A DNA stretch of 64,000 nt, from the NCBI RefSeq assembly GCF_024449095.1, contig NZ_CP024628.1, forward strand, positions 868,001-932,000. Direction: 5' to 3'. The notes below the pieces were generated by a model. It saw only the letters and a program-made list of their open reading frames with translations, made no database searches and was not told the origin of the DNA. The translations under genes were made by a program, and so were the position numbers. This document shows, in pieces, positions 1 through 7,214 of this stretch (position 1 is its first letter; every line of letters begins with the position of its first letter). This stretch comes from Vibrio coralliilyticus. GTDB lineage: Bacteria; Pseudomonadota; Gammaproteobacteria; Enterobacterales; Vibrionaceae.

Positions 1-416
1 GCAAAGCACTGATTATCTCTGCGCCATATGAAGCGCCACCGGAAGTGCCTGATTCAGAGTTTGATCTCTGGCTATGTACAGGTCGAGTATTAGAGCACTG
101 GCATACTGGCACAATGACGCGCCGTGTACCTGAACTTTACAAAGCAGTACCTGATGCCGTGTGTTACATGCATCCAGAAGATGCTAAAGCTCGTGGTGTT
201 CGCCGTGGAGAAGAAGTACTGATTGCCAACAAACGTGGTGAAGTGCGTGTTCGTGTTGAAACACGTGGCCGTAACCGCCCACCTAAAGGCTTGGTATTCG
301 TACCATTCTTTGATGCACGCATCCTGATCAACAAACTGATCCTTGACGCGACTGACCCTCTGTCCAAGCAGACAGACTTTAAGAAGTGTCCAGTCAAGAT
401 CACTAAAGTTGCATAA
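1..416 (+). CDS. napA: Periplasmic nitrate reductase catalytic subunit, 3' end
   Basis: This is the C-terminal part of a molybdopterin oxidoreductase; the open frame (phase starting at base 3) runs off the left edge of the window. The visible part carries the molydopterin-dinucleotide-binding fold of Nap[17 protein letters not shown], then [14 protein letters not shown] and [14 protein letters not shown] near the end. NapA reduces nitrate to nitrite in the periplasm, taking electrons from the haem protein NapB. napB starts 69 bases downstream on the same strand, so this belongs to a nap operon whose first genes lie outside the window. The bis-MGD active site and the [4Fe-4S] cysteines are upstream and cannot be judged. 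Confidence 0.95.
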   Translation, partial: KALIISAPYEAPPEVPDSEFDLWLCTGRVLEHWHTGTMTRRVPELYKAVPDAVCYMHPEDAKARGVRRGEEVLIANKRGEVRVRVETRGRNRPPKGLVFVPFFDARILINKLILDATDPLSKQTDFKKCPVKITKVA

Positions 417-485
417 ACCAGAATGTGTTGGTCGCCCATAGGGCGACCACAGATAAGAATTAAGCCATAAGGCGGAGAATGTAAG

Positions 486-941
486 ATGAAAAAATTACTT
501 ATTGCACTGTTATCTGTTGGTGCTTTAATCAGTGGAGCTGCCGTTGCCGAGTTAGAAAACCCGGGTGGTATTGGCGGCTTGGAATCACTACGTGGTGCCA
601 GTGAGCTAGAAACCACTCGCCCTGCTGACGATTTCAAAAAATACCCTCGTGAACAGGCACTAGATAGCAGCTATGTTTATCAGCCACCGCTGATCCCACA
701 TAACATCCGTGGTTACGAAGTCTCTTTGAATGCAAACAAATGTCTTTCTTGCCACAGTTGGAAAAATGCAAAAGAGATGGGCGCAACTAAGATCAGTGTC
801 ACGCACTACATAAACCGCGAAGACGCTGTGTTAGCAGATATGTCTCCTCGCCGTTATTTCTGTCTTCAGTGTCACGTTCCGCAAGCAAACGCTCAGCCGC
901 TTGTTGAAAATGAGTTCAAGAGTGTCGATTCACTTAAATAA
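486..941 (+). CDS. napB: Periplasmic nitrate reductase dihaem cytochrome c subunit
   Basis: NapB is the small electron-transfer subunit of periplasmic nitrate reductase. It receives electrons from NapC and passes them to NapA. The 151-residue product has a cleavable signal peptide (MKKLLIALLSVGALISGAAVA) and two c-type haem motifs, CLSCH at about residue 86 and CLQCH at about 126, with the conserved stretch PPLIPHNIRGYEVSLNANKC before the first. Length and haem count match the family. A GGAG motif sits about 10 bases before the ATG. It lies between napA and napC with short gaps, in keeping with a single transcript. Confidence 0.95.
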   Translation: MKKLLIALLSVGALISGAAVAELENPGGIGGLESLRGASELETTRPADDFKKYPREQALDSSYVYQPPLIPHNIRGYEVSLNANKCLSCHSWKNAKEMGATKISVTHYINREDAVLADMSPRRYFCLQCHVPQANAQPLVENEFKSVDSLK

Positions 942-970
942 GTGATACGCGAGTAAGTAAGAGGCTATCT

Positions 971-1549
971 ATGAAATTATTGAAAGCGTTTTGGAAGAGA
1001 TTAGCATCCCCTAGTAAAACTGCCGTCGGTGTAGTTTTATTCATGGGCTTTGCTGGTGGTCTTCTATTTTGGGGCGCATTTAACACAGGTATGGAAGCAA
1101 CCAATACAGAAGAATTCTGTTCCGGTTGTCACGCGCCTATCGTCGCTGAAATTCAAGAGACTATTCACTACTCCAACCGTTCTGGAGTAAGGGCTATCTG
1201 TTCAGACTGTCACGTGCCACACGAATGGACGGATAAAATCGTACGAAAAGTTCAAGCTTCAAAAGAGCTATTCGCTCACTTTGTGACAAAGACTATCGAT
1301 ACACCTGAAAAATTCCAAGAGCGGCGCGCTCACCTAGCCGAACGTGAGTGGGCTAGATTTAAGAAAAATGACTCCTTGGAGTGTCGAAACTGTCACGAAT
1401 TTGAGTACATGGATTTTTCAGAGCAAGGCGAACGTAGTGCGAAGCAACACTCAACCGCGCTAGCATCAGGAGAGAAAACATGTGTCGATTGCCACAAAGG
1501 TATCGCACATAAACTTCCTGACATGCACGGCGTTGAAGGCTGGCAATAG
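971..1549 (+). CDS. napC: Membrane-anchored tetrahaem cytochrome c, NapC/NirT family
   Basis: NapC is the quinol dehydrogenase that feeds electrons from the membrane quinone pool to NapB. The 192-residue protein has one N-terminal membrane anchor (about residues 17-40) and four haem motifs: CSGCH, CSDCH, CRNCH and CVDCH. That is the full set for the family. It follows napB by 29 bases with AAGAGG ahead of the ATG. The stop codon overlaps the ribosome-binding site of the small gene that follows, so the two are probably translated from one message. Confidence 0.95.
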   Translation: MKLLKAFWKRLASPSKTAVGVVLFMGFAGGLLFWGAFNTGMEATNTEEFCSGCHAPIVAEIQETIHYSNRSGVRAICSDCHVPHEWTDKIVRKVQASKELFAHFVTKTIDTPEKFQERRAHLAEREWARFKKNDSLECRNCHEFEYMDFSEQGERSAKQHSTALASGEKTCVDCHKGIAHKLPDMHGVEGWQ

Positions 1550-1561
1550 GAGCACTGAGAT

Positions 1562-1699
1562 ATGAGTACTTTAGAATCCGTTATCTGGCATATTCTTGGC
1601 TATGGCGCTATGCCATTCATTATTTTGTCTGGATTTGCTGTCGTCGCTGCCATCTCGATTTGGCTACTATCGCTTGGTAAAGACAAAGAGGTCGATTAA
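1562..1699 (+). CDS. Small membrane protein of the nap cluster (45 aa)
   Basis: This ORF of 45 codons starts MSTLESVIWHILGYG and ends GKDKEVD. It has one long hydrophobic segment (about residues 13-38) and a charged tail, so it is predicted to be a single-pass inner-membrane protein. It has a strong AGGAG motif overlapping the napC stop, nine bases before the ATG, and ends just before the operon terminator. I believe it matches the short TIGR02808 family found near nap genes in Vibrio and relatives, but that is from memory. Its function is unknown; a role in stabilising the NapC complex is only a guess from position. It is short enough to be missed by automated gene calls. Confidence 0.75.
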   Translation: MSTLESVIWHILGYGAMPFIILSGFAVVAAISIWLLSLGKDKEVD

Positions 1700-1741
1700 C
1701 TTCACTCGCATTTTCAATTTTGCCTATTTTGTATCATGCGT

Positions 1742-1777
1742 AAAAAAGCCACCGGAAACGGTGGCTTTGTTTTTTTA
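1742..1777. terminator. Bidirectional intrinsic terminator between nap operon and galE
   Basis: A 10-bp stem, AAAGCCACCG / CGGTGGCTTT (1745-1754 and 1759-1768), closes on a GAAA tetraloop. A T-run follows on the plus strand and an A-run precedes it, so it can terminate both the nap transcript and the convergent galE transcript. Confidence 0.9.
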
Positions 1778-1790
1778 GCGAGCGATAAGA

Positions 1791-2807
1791 CTAAAAGTCT
1801 GGGTAGCCCTGTGGGTTATTGGACTGCCAACGCCAAGTATCCGTTGTCATTTCTTCCAATGTTCTCTCTGCTTTCCAATCCAACTCTTTCATTGCTTTTG
1901 CAGGATCAGCCCAGCACTCTGCAATATCCCCGGGACGGCGTGCAACGATTTGGTAAGGCACTTGCTTACCTGATGCGATTTCGAACGCTTTGACCATTTC
2001 TAGCACGCTGTAACCATTACCCGTTCCTAGGTTATAGATATGCAAACCATCCTTGTGACCAACTTTCCTAAGCGCAGCAACATGACCATCAGCGAGATCC
2101 ATGACATGAATATAATCACGAACGCCAGTACCATCTTTAGTCGGATAGTCACCACCGAAGACAGACAAACATTCACGTCTTCCAACCGCGACCTGTGAAA
2201 TAAATGGCATCAGATTGTTGGGAATACCTTGCGGATCCTCGCCTAAGTTTCCAGAGGGATGTGAGCCTACCGGATTAAAATAGCGAAGTAATGTAATACT
2301 CCAATCTGGATTCGCTTTTTGAAAATCAGTCAGGCACTCTTCAACCATTAGTTTGCTGCGGCCGTAAGGATTGGTCGCACTGGTAGGAAAATCTTCTTTA
2401 ATAGGCACACTAGCAGGATCACCATAGACAGTAGCAGAAGAAGAAAAGACGATTGATTTCACGCCGGCTTCGCGCATAGCGTCAACCAGTACTAATGTAC
2501 CGTTTACATTGTTATCGTAATATTCGAGCGGTTTTTCTACGGATTCCCCCACCGCCTTCAAACCTGCAAAGTGGATGACGGCTCTAATTTGGTGTTCCTT
2601 TAAAACCGACACCAACTTTTTTTTATCCCGAATGTCACCTTCGATAAAAGACGGTACTGTCCCTGTTACCTGCTTGATTCTGTCTAAAACAGATCTTTTA
2701 CTGTTGTACAGATTATCAAAAAGAACAGGAGTCATTCCTGCTTCAATCATTTGAATACATGTGTGGCTGCCTATGTACCCCATGCCACCTGTAACCAAGA
2801 CATTCAT
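1791..2807 (-). CDS. galE: UDP-glucose 4-epimerase
   Basis: GalE interconverts UDP-galactose and UDP-glucose, feeding the Leloir pathway and surface polysaccharide precursors in the cytoplasm. The 338-residue protein is a short-chain dehydrogenase-type sugar epimerase. It has the NAD-binding GGMGYIGSH motif at residues 7-15, the catalytic Tyr-x3-Lys as YGRSK near residue 150, SSSATVYG (catalytic Ser/Thr) and RYFNPVGSHPSG, typical of GalE. Length matches the family. No other gal genes (galT, galK) adjoin it here, so it is a stand-alone copy. It converges on the nap operon across a shared terminator. Confidence 0.95.
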   Translation of the reverse strand: MNVLVTGGMGYIGSHTCIQMIEAGMTPVLFDNLYNSKRSVLDRIKQVTGTVPSFIEGDIRDKKKLVSVLKEHQIRAVIHFAGLKAVGESVEKPLEYYDNNVNGTLVLVDAMREAGVKSIVFSSSATVYGDPASVPIKEDFPTSATNPYGRSKLMVEECLTDFQKANPDWSITLLRYFNPVGSHPSGNLGEDPQGIPNNLMPFISQVAVGRRECLSVFGGDYPTKDGTGVRDYIHVMDLADGHVAALRKVGHKDGLHIYNLGTGNGYSVLEMVKAFEIASGKQVPYQIVARRPGDIAECWADPAKAMKELDWKAERTLEEMTTDTWRWQSNNPQGYPDF

Positions 2808-3039
2808 ATTACTAACCTTCTGATTAATTTGGCCAAATATTAACGAATATGAGAATTAAAATATAGCTTATTAATGAGAATCAAGCTTGTCTAACTGTCT
2901 TCCATCCCACTAAGCGATACATGAACATCAAATGTTCTGTATTAAACACGCTAAACTGTTTTTTGTTCCTGAAATAATGAAATGGATCATTGATTGTTTG
3001 TTATTTTTATAAGATGTTGAAAGGATAAGAAACAGCGGA

Positions 3040-3783
3040 ATGGAAGCAATGACAAAGCGCTCGATGACTCTTAATTGCGATATGGGTGAAAGCTTTGGCT
3101 CATGGAAAATGGGGAACGATAAAGCTGTGATGCCCTGGATCGACATGGCAAATATCGCCTGCGGCTTTCATGCCTCCGACCCACAGATCATGTCACAAAC
3201 CATTAAGTTGGCTATTGAACATGATGTTCAGATCGGCGCCCACCCAAGTTATCCTGATTTACAAGGCTTTGGTCGACGTTCAATACCGATGGCAACGGAC
3301 GAGATCACCAACATGCTAATCTATCAAGTGGGAGCGCTGAAATCCTTAGCGGAAAGCCAAAATGTCCAACTGAACTACGTCAAACCTCATGGTGCTCTCT
3401 ACAATGACATGATGCGCGATATGTCGATTTTTGATGCTATCGCTGACGCAGTCTCTTGCTTTGACGTACCTTTAATGATGCTTGCGTTCAATGATAACGA
3501 AAGGCATTTGGAGATCGCTGATAAGTATGAACTTCCTATCCTGTTTGAAGCTTTTGCGGATAGAGCTTACTTATCAAATGGTTCACTTTCTCCACGCTCG
3601 ATGACCGGTTCAGTGTTACATAGAGAGGAAGACATACTCGATCAGGTCCGCCAAATCGTCCACTACGGAAAAGTACGCACAATTGACGGCTTTCTCATCC
3701 CCATTGAAGCCGACACGATTTGTGTCCATGGCGATAATCAACAAGCCATCACTATGATTCAAAAAATACGAAACATCCTTTAA
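3040..3783 (+). CDS. pxpA: 5-oxoprolinase subunit A, LamB/YcsF family
   Basis: PxpA is one of three subunits of the bacterial ATP-dependent 5-oxoprolinase, which opens pyroglutamate to glutamate. The protein shows the LamB/YcsF signatures LNCDMGESFGSWKMGND, NIACGFHASDP, IGAHPSYPDLQGFGRR and VKPHGALYND, followed by FADRAYLSNGSLSPRS. Length is 247 residues from the ATG chosen here. ATG codons at 3049 and 3064 are also possible, because no start has a well-placed Shine-Dalgarno sequence. pxpB begins 17 bases downstream and pxpC overlaps it, giving the usual pxpABC order. The operon diverges from galE across 232 bases that hold its promoter. Confidence 0.92.
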   Translation: MEAMTKRSMTLNCDMGESFGSWKMGNDKAVMPWIDMANIACGFHASDPQIMSQTIKLAIEHDVQIGAHPSYPDLQGFGRRSIPMATDEITNMLIYQVGALKSLAESQNVQLNYVKPHGALYNDMMRDMSIFDAIADAVSCFDVPLMMLAFNDNERHLEIADKYELPILFEAFADRAYLSNGSLSPRSMTGSVLHREEDILDQVRQIVHYGKVRTIDGFLIPIEADTICVHGDNQQAITMIQKIRNIL

Positions 3784-3800
3784 CGCAAGGAGACTGTCGA

Positions 3801-4508
3801 GTGAATATAGAGACATCTGTCGACCCTGTTGCTGAGTGCTCAATACTCATCCACTTTGAAGCAGAACCTAGCCATAAACTGTCACTCCTCATTGGTGAAA
3901 TAAGTCACTATCTCACCAATCAATTGGGAGCGATGATTATGAATGTCACCCCTTCCTTTGATTCAATCTTAATTGATTACTTACCGCATAGGGTCTCAAT
4001 TTTCGAATTTGTCCCTTACCTAGAAAAACTGGTGACTGAAGCAATCAAAGCCCTTCCTGATGATGTTGAGTCACATCATATTGAGCTCCCGATCTACTAC
4101 CATGATGATGTGGGTCCTGACTTACAGGATTACTATGCAAAAGGCTTAAGCTTAGAAGAAATCATAGATCTGCACACGACCCATGAATATACAGTGGGTG
4201 CGATTGGTTTTGCCCCCGGCTTCGCCTTTTTAACTTCCGTCGCAGACTCCCTTCGTTTACCGAGGAAGCCTTCTCCAAGGGTGAAGTTACCAAAAGGCAG
4301 CGTAGGGATTGCCAATTCCAATACCGCTGTTTATCCTGCTGAATCTCCGGGGGGATGGAACATCATAGGTAATTGTCCACTTGACCTTTATACTCCCCAA
4401 AACTCACCCATTTTGCCCTTTTCAATAGGCACTAAAGTACGTTTTAGACCGATTTCGGAAAAAGAGTTTCTCCGTCTAGGTGGAGAAATCACTAAGGGGT
4501 GGCAATGA
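3801..4508 (+). CDS. pxpB: 5-oxoprolinase subunit B (KipI-like, AHS1 domain)
   Basis: PxpB is the allophanate-hydrolase-subunit-1-like component of 5-oxoprolinase. The 235-residue protein carries the AHS1 hallmarks VGAIGFAPGFAFLTSV, LPRKPSPRVKLPKGSVGIAN and YPAESPGGWNIIG. Translation starts at a GTG, chosen because AAGGAGA lies about eight bases before it and no better ATG exists. The stop TGA overlaps the pxpC start. In Bacillus the KipI relative inhibits a sporulation kinase. Here the presence of all three pxp genes points to the enzyme role instead. Confidence 0.92.
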   Translation: MNIETSVDPVAECSILIHFEAEPSHKLSLLIGEISHYLTNQLGAMIMNVTPSFDSILIDYLPHRVSIFEFVPYLEKLVTEAIKALPDDVESHHIELPIYYHDDVGPDLQDYYAKGLSLEEIIDLHTTHEYTVGAIGFAPGFAFLTSVADSLRLPRKPSPRVKLPKGSVGIANSNTAVYPAESPGGWNIIGNCPLDLYTPQNSPILPFSIGTKVRFRPISEKEFLRLGGEITKGWQ

Positions 4509-5437
4509 TGATCAACCACGCAATCACCGTCGTAAAGCCAGGGCAACAAACACTCATTCAGGATTTCGGTAGATTTGGTCTGGCACATTTGGGGATTACT
4601 CAAGGTGGCCCAGTAGATGACTACGCATATAGTTGGGCTAATCATCTGCTTGGTAACACCACTAATTGCGCTTCTCTTGAAATCACACTAGGTCAGGCGG
4701 AGTTTCTTATTCACTCTAAATGCGAAATGTCCATAGCAGGCGGAGACCTTAATGCTCGACTTGATGGTAAGCCTCTCGAAAATTGGTCAACATTCGTTGC
4801 TCGCCAAGGGCAAACTCTGACCTTTTCCTTACCAAAAAACGGGCTAAGGGCTTACCTCGCAATCAAAGGAGGCTTTACTGTCACACCTCAACTTGGAAGC
4901 TGCGCTACCGTCACTCGAGATCAGCTAGGTGGCAGTCAGTCAGGGAACCCCGTACAAGCAGGAGAAGTCATTGGCTTTAAGCCCCATGATGTTAGAGCGA
5001 AGCCTCTACAAATGACGTTTCGGTACAAACCTGACTATAACCTTCCCCTTGAACTAAGAGTCATAGAAGGATATCAAATCAATGACTTTTCCAAGGATGC
5101 CGTTAGCTCACTGTACAATCAAGAATTCACAGTCAGCCAATTGGTAGATCGCATGGGTTATCGACTATGCGATAGCAAAGTCATTCCACCAGACAAAGAA
5201 TATCTTAGTGAAGGCATTGCTTTAGGAGCAATCCAAATCCCGCCGAATGGTGAGCCCATCGTGCTTCTCAATGACAGACAGACTATCGGCGGATACCCGA
5301 AAATTGGCTGTGTCGCTCGGATTGATCTACCTCGCCTTGCACAAGCGAAGCCTGGGCAGAAGGTTAGATTCGTCAGGGGTGACCTATTAGGCTTACAGGA
5401 CGTATGGTGCCAATGGGCAAAGTTCTTTGGCTACTAG
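4505..5437 (+). CDS. pxpC: 5-oxoprolinase subunit C (KipA-like, AHS2 domain)
   Basis: PxpC is the biotin-dependent-carboxylase-like (AHS2) subunit of 5-oxoprolinase. Conserved stretches are PGQQTLIQDFGRFGLAHLGI, GGPVDDYAYSWANHLLGN, LEITLGQAEF, SDRMGYRL-like VDRMGYRLCDS and LLNDRQTIGGYPKIGCV. The product is about 310 residues, normal for the family. The start is one of two adjacent ATGs (4505 or 4508), five to eight bases after AAGGGG; the first forms an ATGA overlap with the pxpB stop, suggesting translational coupling. A GTG at 4499 is also in frame but lies inside the ribosome-binding site. No pyroglutamate transporter gene is attached. Confidence 0.92.
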   Translation: MMINHAITVVKPGQQTLIQDFGRFGLAHLGITQGGPVDDYAYSWANHLLGNTTNCASLEITLGQAEFLIHSKCEMSIAGGDLNARLDGKPLENWSTFVARQGQTLTFSLPKNGLRAYLAIKGGFTVTPQLGSCATVTRDQLGGSQSGNPVQAGEVIGFKPHDVRAKPLQMTFRYKPDYNLPLELRVIEGYQINDFSKDAVSSLYNQEFTVSQLVDRMGYRLCDSKVIPPDKEYLSEGIALGAIQIPPNGEPIVLLNDRQTIGGYPKIGCVARIDLPRLAQAKPGQKVRFVRGDLLGLQDVWCQWAKFFGY

Positions 5438-5458
5438 TCTATCTTCAAGACAACGTCA

Positions 5459-5484
5459 AAGCTCCCAATCTCGGGAGCTTCTTG
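5459..5484. terminator. Weak hairpin between pxpC and the FAD oxidoreductase gene
   Basis: An 8-bp stem AAGCTCCC / GGGAGCTT with a six-base loop lies between the two convergent stop codons. The flanking T content is poor on both strands, so termination may be leaky. Confidence 0.5.
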
Positions 5485-5485
5485 A

Positions 5486-6925
5486 TTATTGACCGTACAC
5501 GTTAGCCAATTCCTTCGGATAATTCCGCAGGGTCGCTAACTGTTCCGCTTTTGATTCGATATCCTCAGGCTTGAGCGCCATGCTGACAGGGTGCAACGCT
5601 TCGATCGCCATTCCTTGATAGTCAAACAACTTCCACTCTTCAACCAGTTTATTAGCCGCTTCAAGTGCAGAAGAACCTTTAACAACTTCGATCCTCGCGT
5701 AGTTCCGCCCTTCAAAAGTCACGTCAGCAGCGCGCAGTGTTTCATCATAACCTGGGATTTGTTGGGCCCCAAAAAGAGGCGTACCAAACTCATGAGCCTT
5801 CTCGTAACTAGGCACAAATTTCGCCATGTGTTCAATGGCTCGGCGTGTTCTTGATAGAACCACCTCTTCATCCCAGCCCTGTTGAATCTTACGCCGGAGC
5901 CTGAGTGGTAATGTAGGCTGCGACGACTCTTCTCCTGAGGCCACCAAGCCATCATCAAACAAGGTAATATCTTTCGTCATTCCGTGGAGTTGGAAAATGC
6001 CGTTAGGGTAAGGAGTCAGTTGAGCCATTCCATTTGGAGTTCCCCTTGGACCGTGGAAAATCACCTCAGGCCACAGCTCACAGCAATCATCCCAGCGCGT
6101 TACATAAGCAGCTTTGAATTCAACGAGTCGATTGCGCGGAGTTTGAGCAAGATCATCGATGCTTCCCGTCTCATAACCGCATGCGTTGACTAAATAGTCG
6201 ACTTCCAAAACGCTGGTTACACCATTAGCGCTGATGTATTCCAGTTTCCAGCCACGGTTTGTGTTTTCAAGGCCTATAACTTGTGATTCTGTCAGCAACT
6301 GGCAGTTGGGGATCGACTCCAGTGCTAATGTTGCAGATGCAGCGATTCGAAATACACTCCAACCATGTTCCTGCACTGCAACGACTGGAAACTTGAGCGA
6401 GTCTAAATCAGCAGATTTAGCAAACGGTATCATCCAATCATCCACATTGCTTGGCTGGCTCGGTTGCTTAAGTGTCGCTAACGCTTCCAGTTCTTCTCGA
6501 ACATAAAACTTGTAATAGTCTGATGGGGCACCGAGCACTTCATTCGCCGGATCTAAATCGACCAACTCCTGATAGCATCGCTGTATCGTGATTAACCGCT
6601 CATACAATTCTTCTGGGCTACCACCATCACTGTATGGCACAGCAATGACGGTTGGGCGACGATTGATAGTATGTGGATAAAGACGTACGGATTCGATGGA
6701 CTGTTCCAACAGCTCAATGCATTGTGAGGTGGAAATTTCTCTGTACAAATTTCCACCAGCATGCAAATGACAAATAGGTGGCCCACTGATTAAAGTTTTG
6801 CCTTTTTCCAGCAACACAACATTTATACCGATTTCTGCCAGATGCAAGGCAGCGGTCGAACCCGCGATGCCCCCACCGATCACAGCGACAGAAGGCGTAT
6901 CCACTTTCGTTTTTTCAGACTGCAT
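5486..6925 (-). CDS. FAD-dependent oxidoreductase, DAO-like (unknown substrate)
   Basis: The 479-residue protein begins with an FAD-binding Rossmann motif (VIGGGIAGSTAALHLAE at about residues 14-30), an acidic end of the second strand (VLLEKG) and HLHAGGNLY. A second FAD motif, DYLVNACGYETGSIDDL, lies near residue 245. This matches the D-amino-acid-oxidase/GlpD superfamily. No signal peptide or membrane span is evident, so it is probably cytoplasmic. The substrate cannot be read from sequence. It converges on pxpABC, which handles pyroglutamate, but a functional link is only speculative. It is transcribed alone. Confidence 0.8.
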   Translation of the reverse strand: MQSEKTKVDTPSVAVIGGGIAGSTAALHLAEIGINVVLLEKGKTLISGPPICHLHAGGNLYREISTSQCIELLEQSIESVRLYPHTINRRPTVIAVPYSDGGSPEELYERLITIQRCYQELVDLDPANEVLGAPSDYYKFYVREELEALATLKQPSQPSNVDDWMIPFAKSADLDSLKFPVVAVQEHGWSVFRIAASATLALESIPNCQLLTESQVIGLENTNRGWKLEYISANGVTSVLEVDYLVNACGYETGSIDDLAQTPRNRLVEFKAAYVTRWDDCCELWPEVIFHGPRGTPNGMAQLTPYPNGIFQLHGMTKDITLFDDGLVASGEESSQPTLPLRLRRKIQQGWDEEVVLSRTRRAIEHMAKFVPSYEKAHEFGTPLFGAQQIPGYDETLRAADVTFEGRNYARIEVVKGSSALEAANKLVEEWKLFDYQGMAIEALHPVSMALKPEDIESKAEQLATLRNYPKELANVYGQ

Positions 6926-6957
6926 TTATGTTGCTAATTTATTCATTCTCAGCACAT

Positions 6958-6985
6958 TTTACTGAGTTTGCGCGCCCAATAAAAT
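6958..6985 (+). promoter_or_regulatory. Possible sigma-70-like promoter for the short gene at 7009
   Basis: TTTACT (6958-6963), a 16-base spacer and TAAAAT (6980-6985) resemble a -35/-10 pair. They lie 24 bases before the strong ribosome-binding site AAGGGGA of the 25-codon ORF. The match is moderate and has only sequence support. Confidence 0.35.
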
Positions 6986-7008
6986 CACATTTTTTGAAGG
7001 GGATAAAT

Positions 7009-7086
7009 ATGACAATTTCAAGTAAAAAAAATGAAAAAAAACGCTTGACTCATATCTTGTGGAAAGAAGAAAAATTGTCACTGTGA
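7009..7086 (+). CDS. Possible 25-residue basic peptide gene
   Basis: A 25-codon ORF starts at an ATG six bases after AAGGGGA, one of the best ribosome-binding sites in the window, and ends TGA. The peptide is lysine-rich (begins MTISSKKNEKKR, ends EEKLSL), with no signal peptide and no hydrophobic segment. A promoter-like pair lies just upstream. I do not recognise it. It could be a small protein, a leader peptide for something downstream, or chance; nothing co-directional follows before the convergent ABC permease gene. Confidence 0.35.
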   Translation: MTISSKKNEKKRLTHILWKEEKLSL

Positions 7087-7139
7087 ATAACAAGAATCCT
7101 CTAAACATTATGCTTATTGGCTTTGGAGGAAATGGGGAG

Positions 7140-7204
7140 TTATCTACAGGCTAAGTTATCCCAAACTTTATCCACTGTTTTTGTGGATAACTGGATAACT
7201 TAGC
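7140..7204. repeat. Nested inverted repeat made of DnaA-box-like words
   Basis: The outer arms GCTAAGTTATCC (7150-7161) and GGATAACTTAGC (7193-7204) are perfect 12-bp complements. Inside them sits a second perfect pair, TTATCCAC (7168-7175) and GTGGATAA (7183-7190), with a TGTTTTT loop. TGTGGATAA at 7182-7190 is an exact DnaA box on the minus strand. TTATCTACA (7140-7148) and TTATCCACT (7168-7176) are each one base off. The structure begins 10 bases past the stop of the ABC permease gene, so as RNA it could be a terminator or 3'-end stabiliser, but it lacks a T-run on either strand. Confidence 0.6.
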
Positions 7205-7214
7205 CACTGATGAG

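Noticed and set aside
164..637. 157-codon minus-strand frame across napA and napB
   Set aside because: It covers two certain nap genes in antisense and resembles no protein.
2847..2882. Fur-like repeats (ATGAGAAT twice) between galE and pxpA
   Set aside because: The two half-sites are in direct orientation and too far apart for a Fur box, and neither flanking gene is iron-related.
7140..7204. Second-chromosome replication origin
   Set aside because: The DnaA-like words form a dyad, but the arrays of 11/12-mers, an AT-rich unwinding region and rctB expected at an ori2 are all missing.
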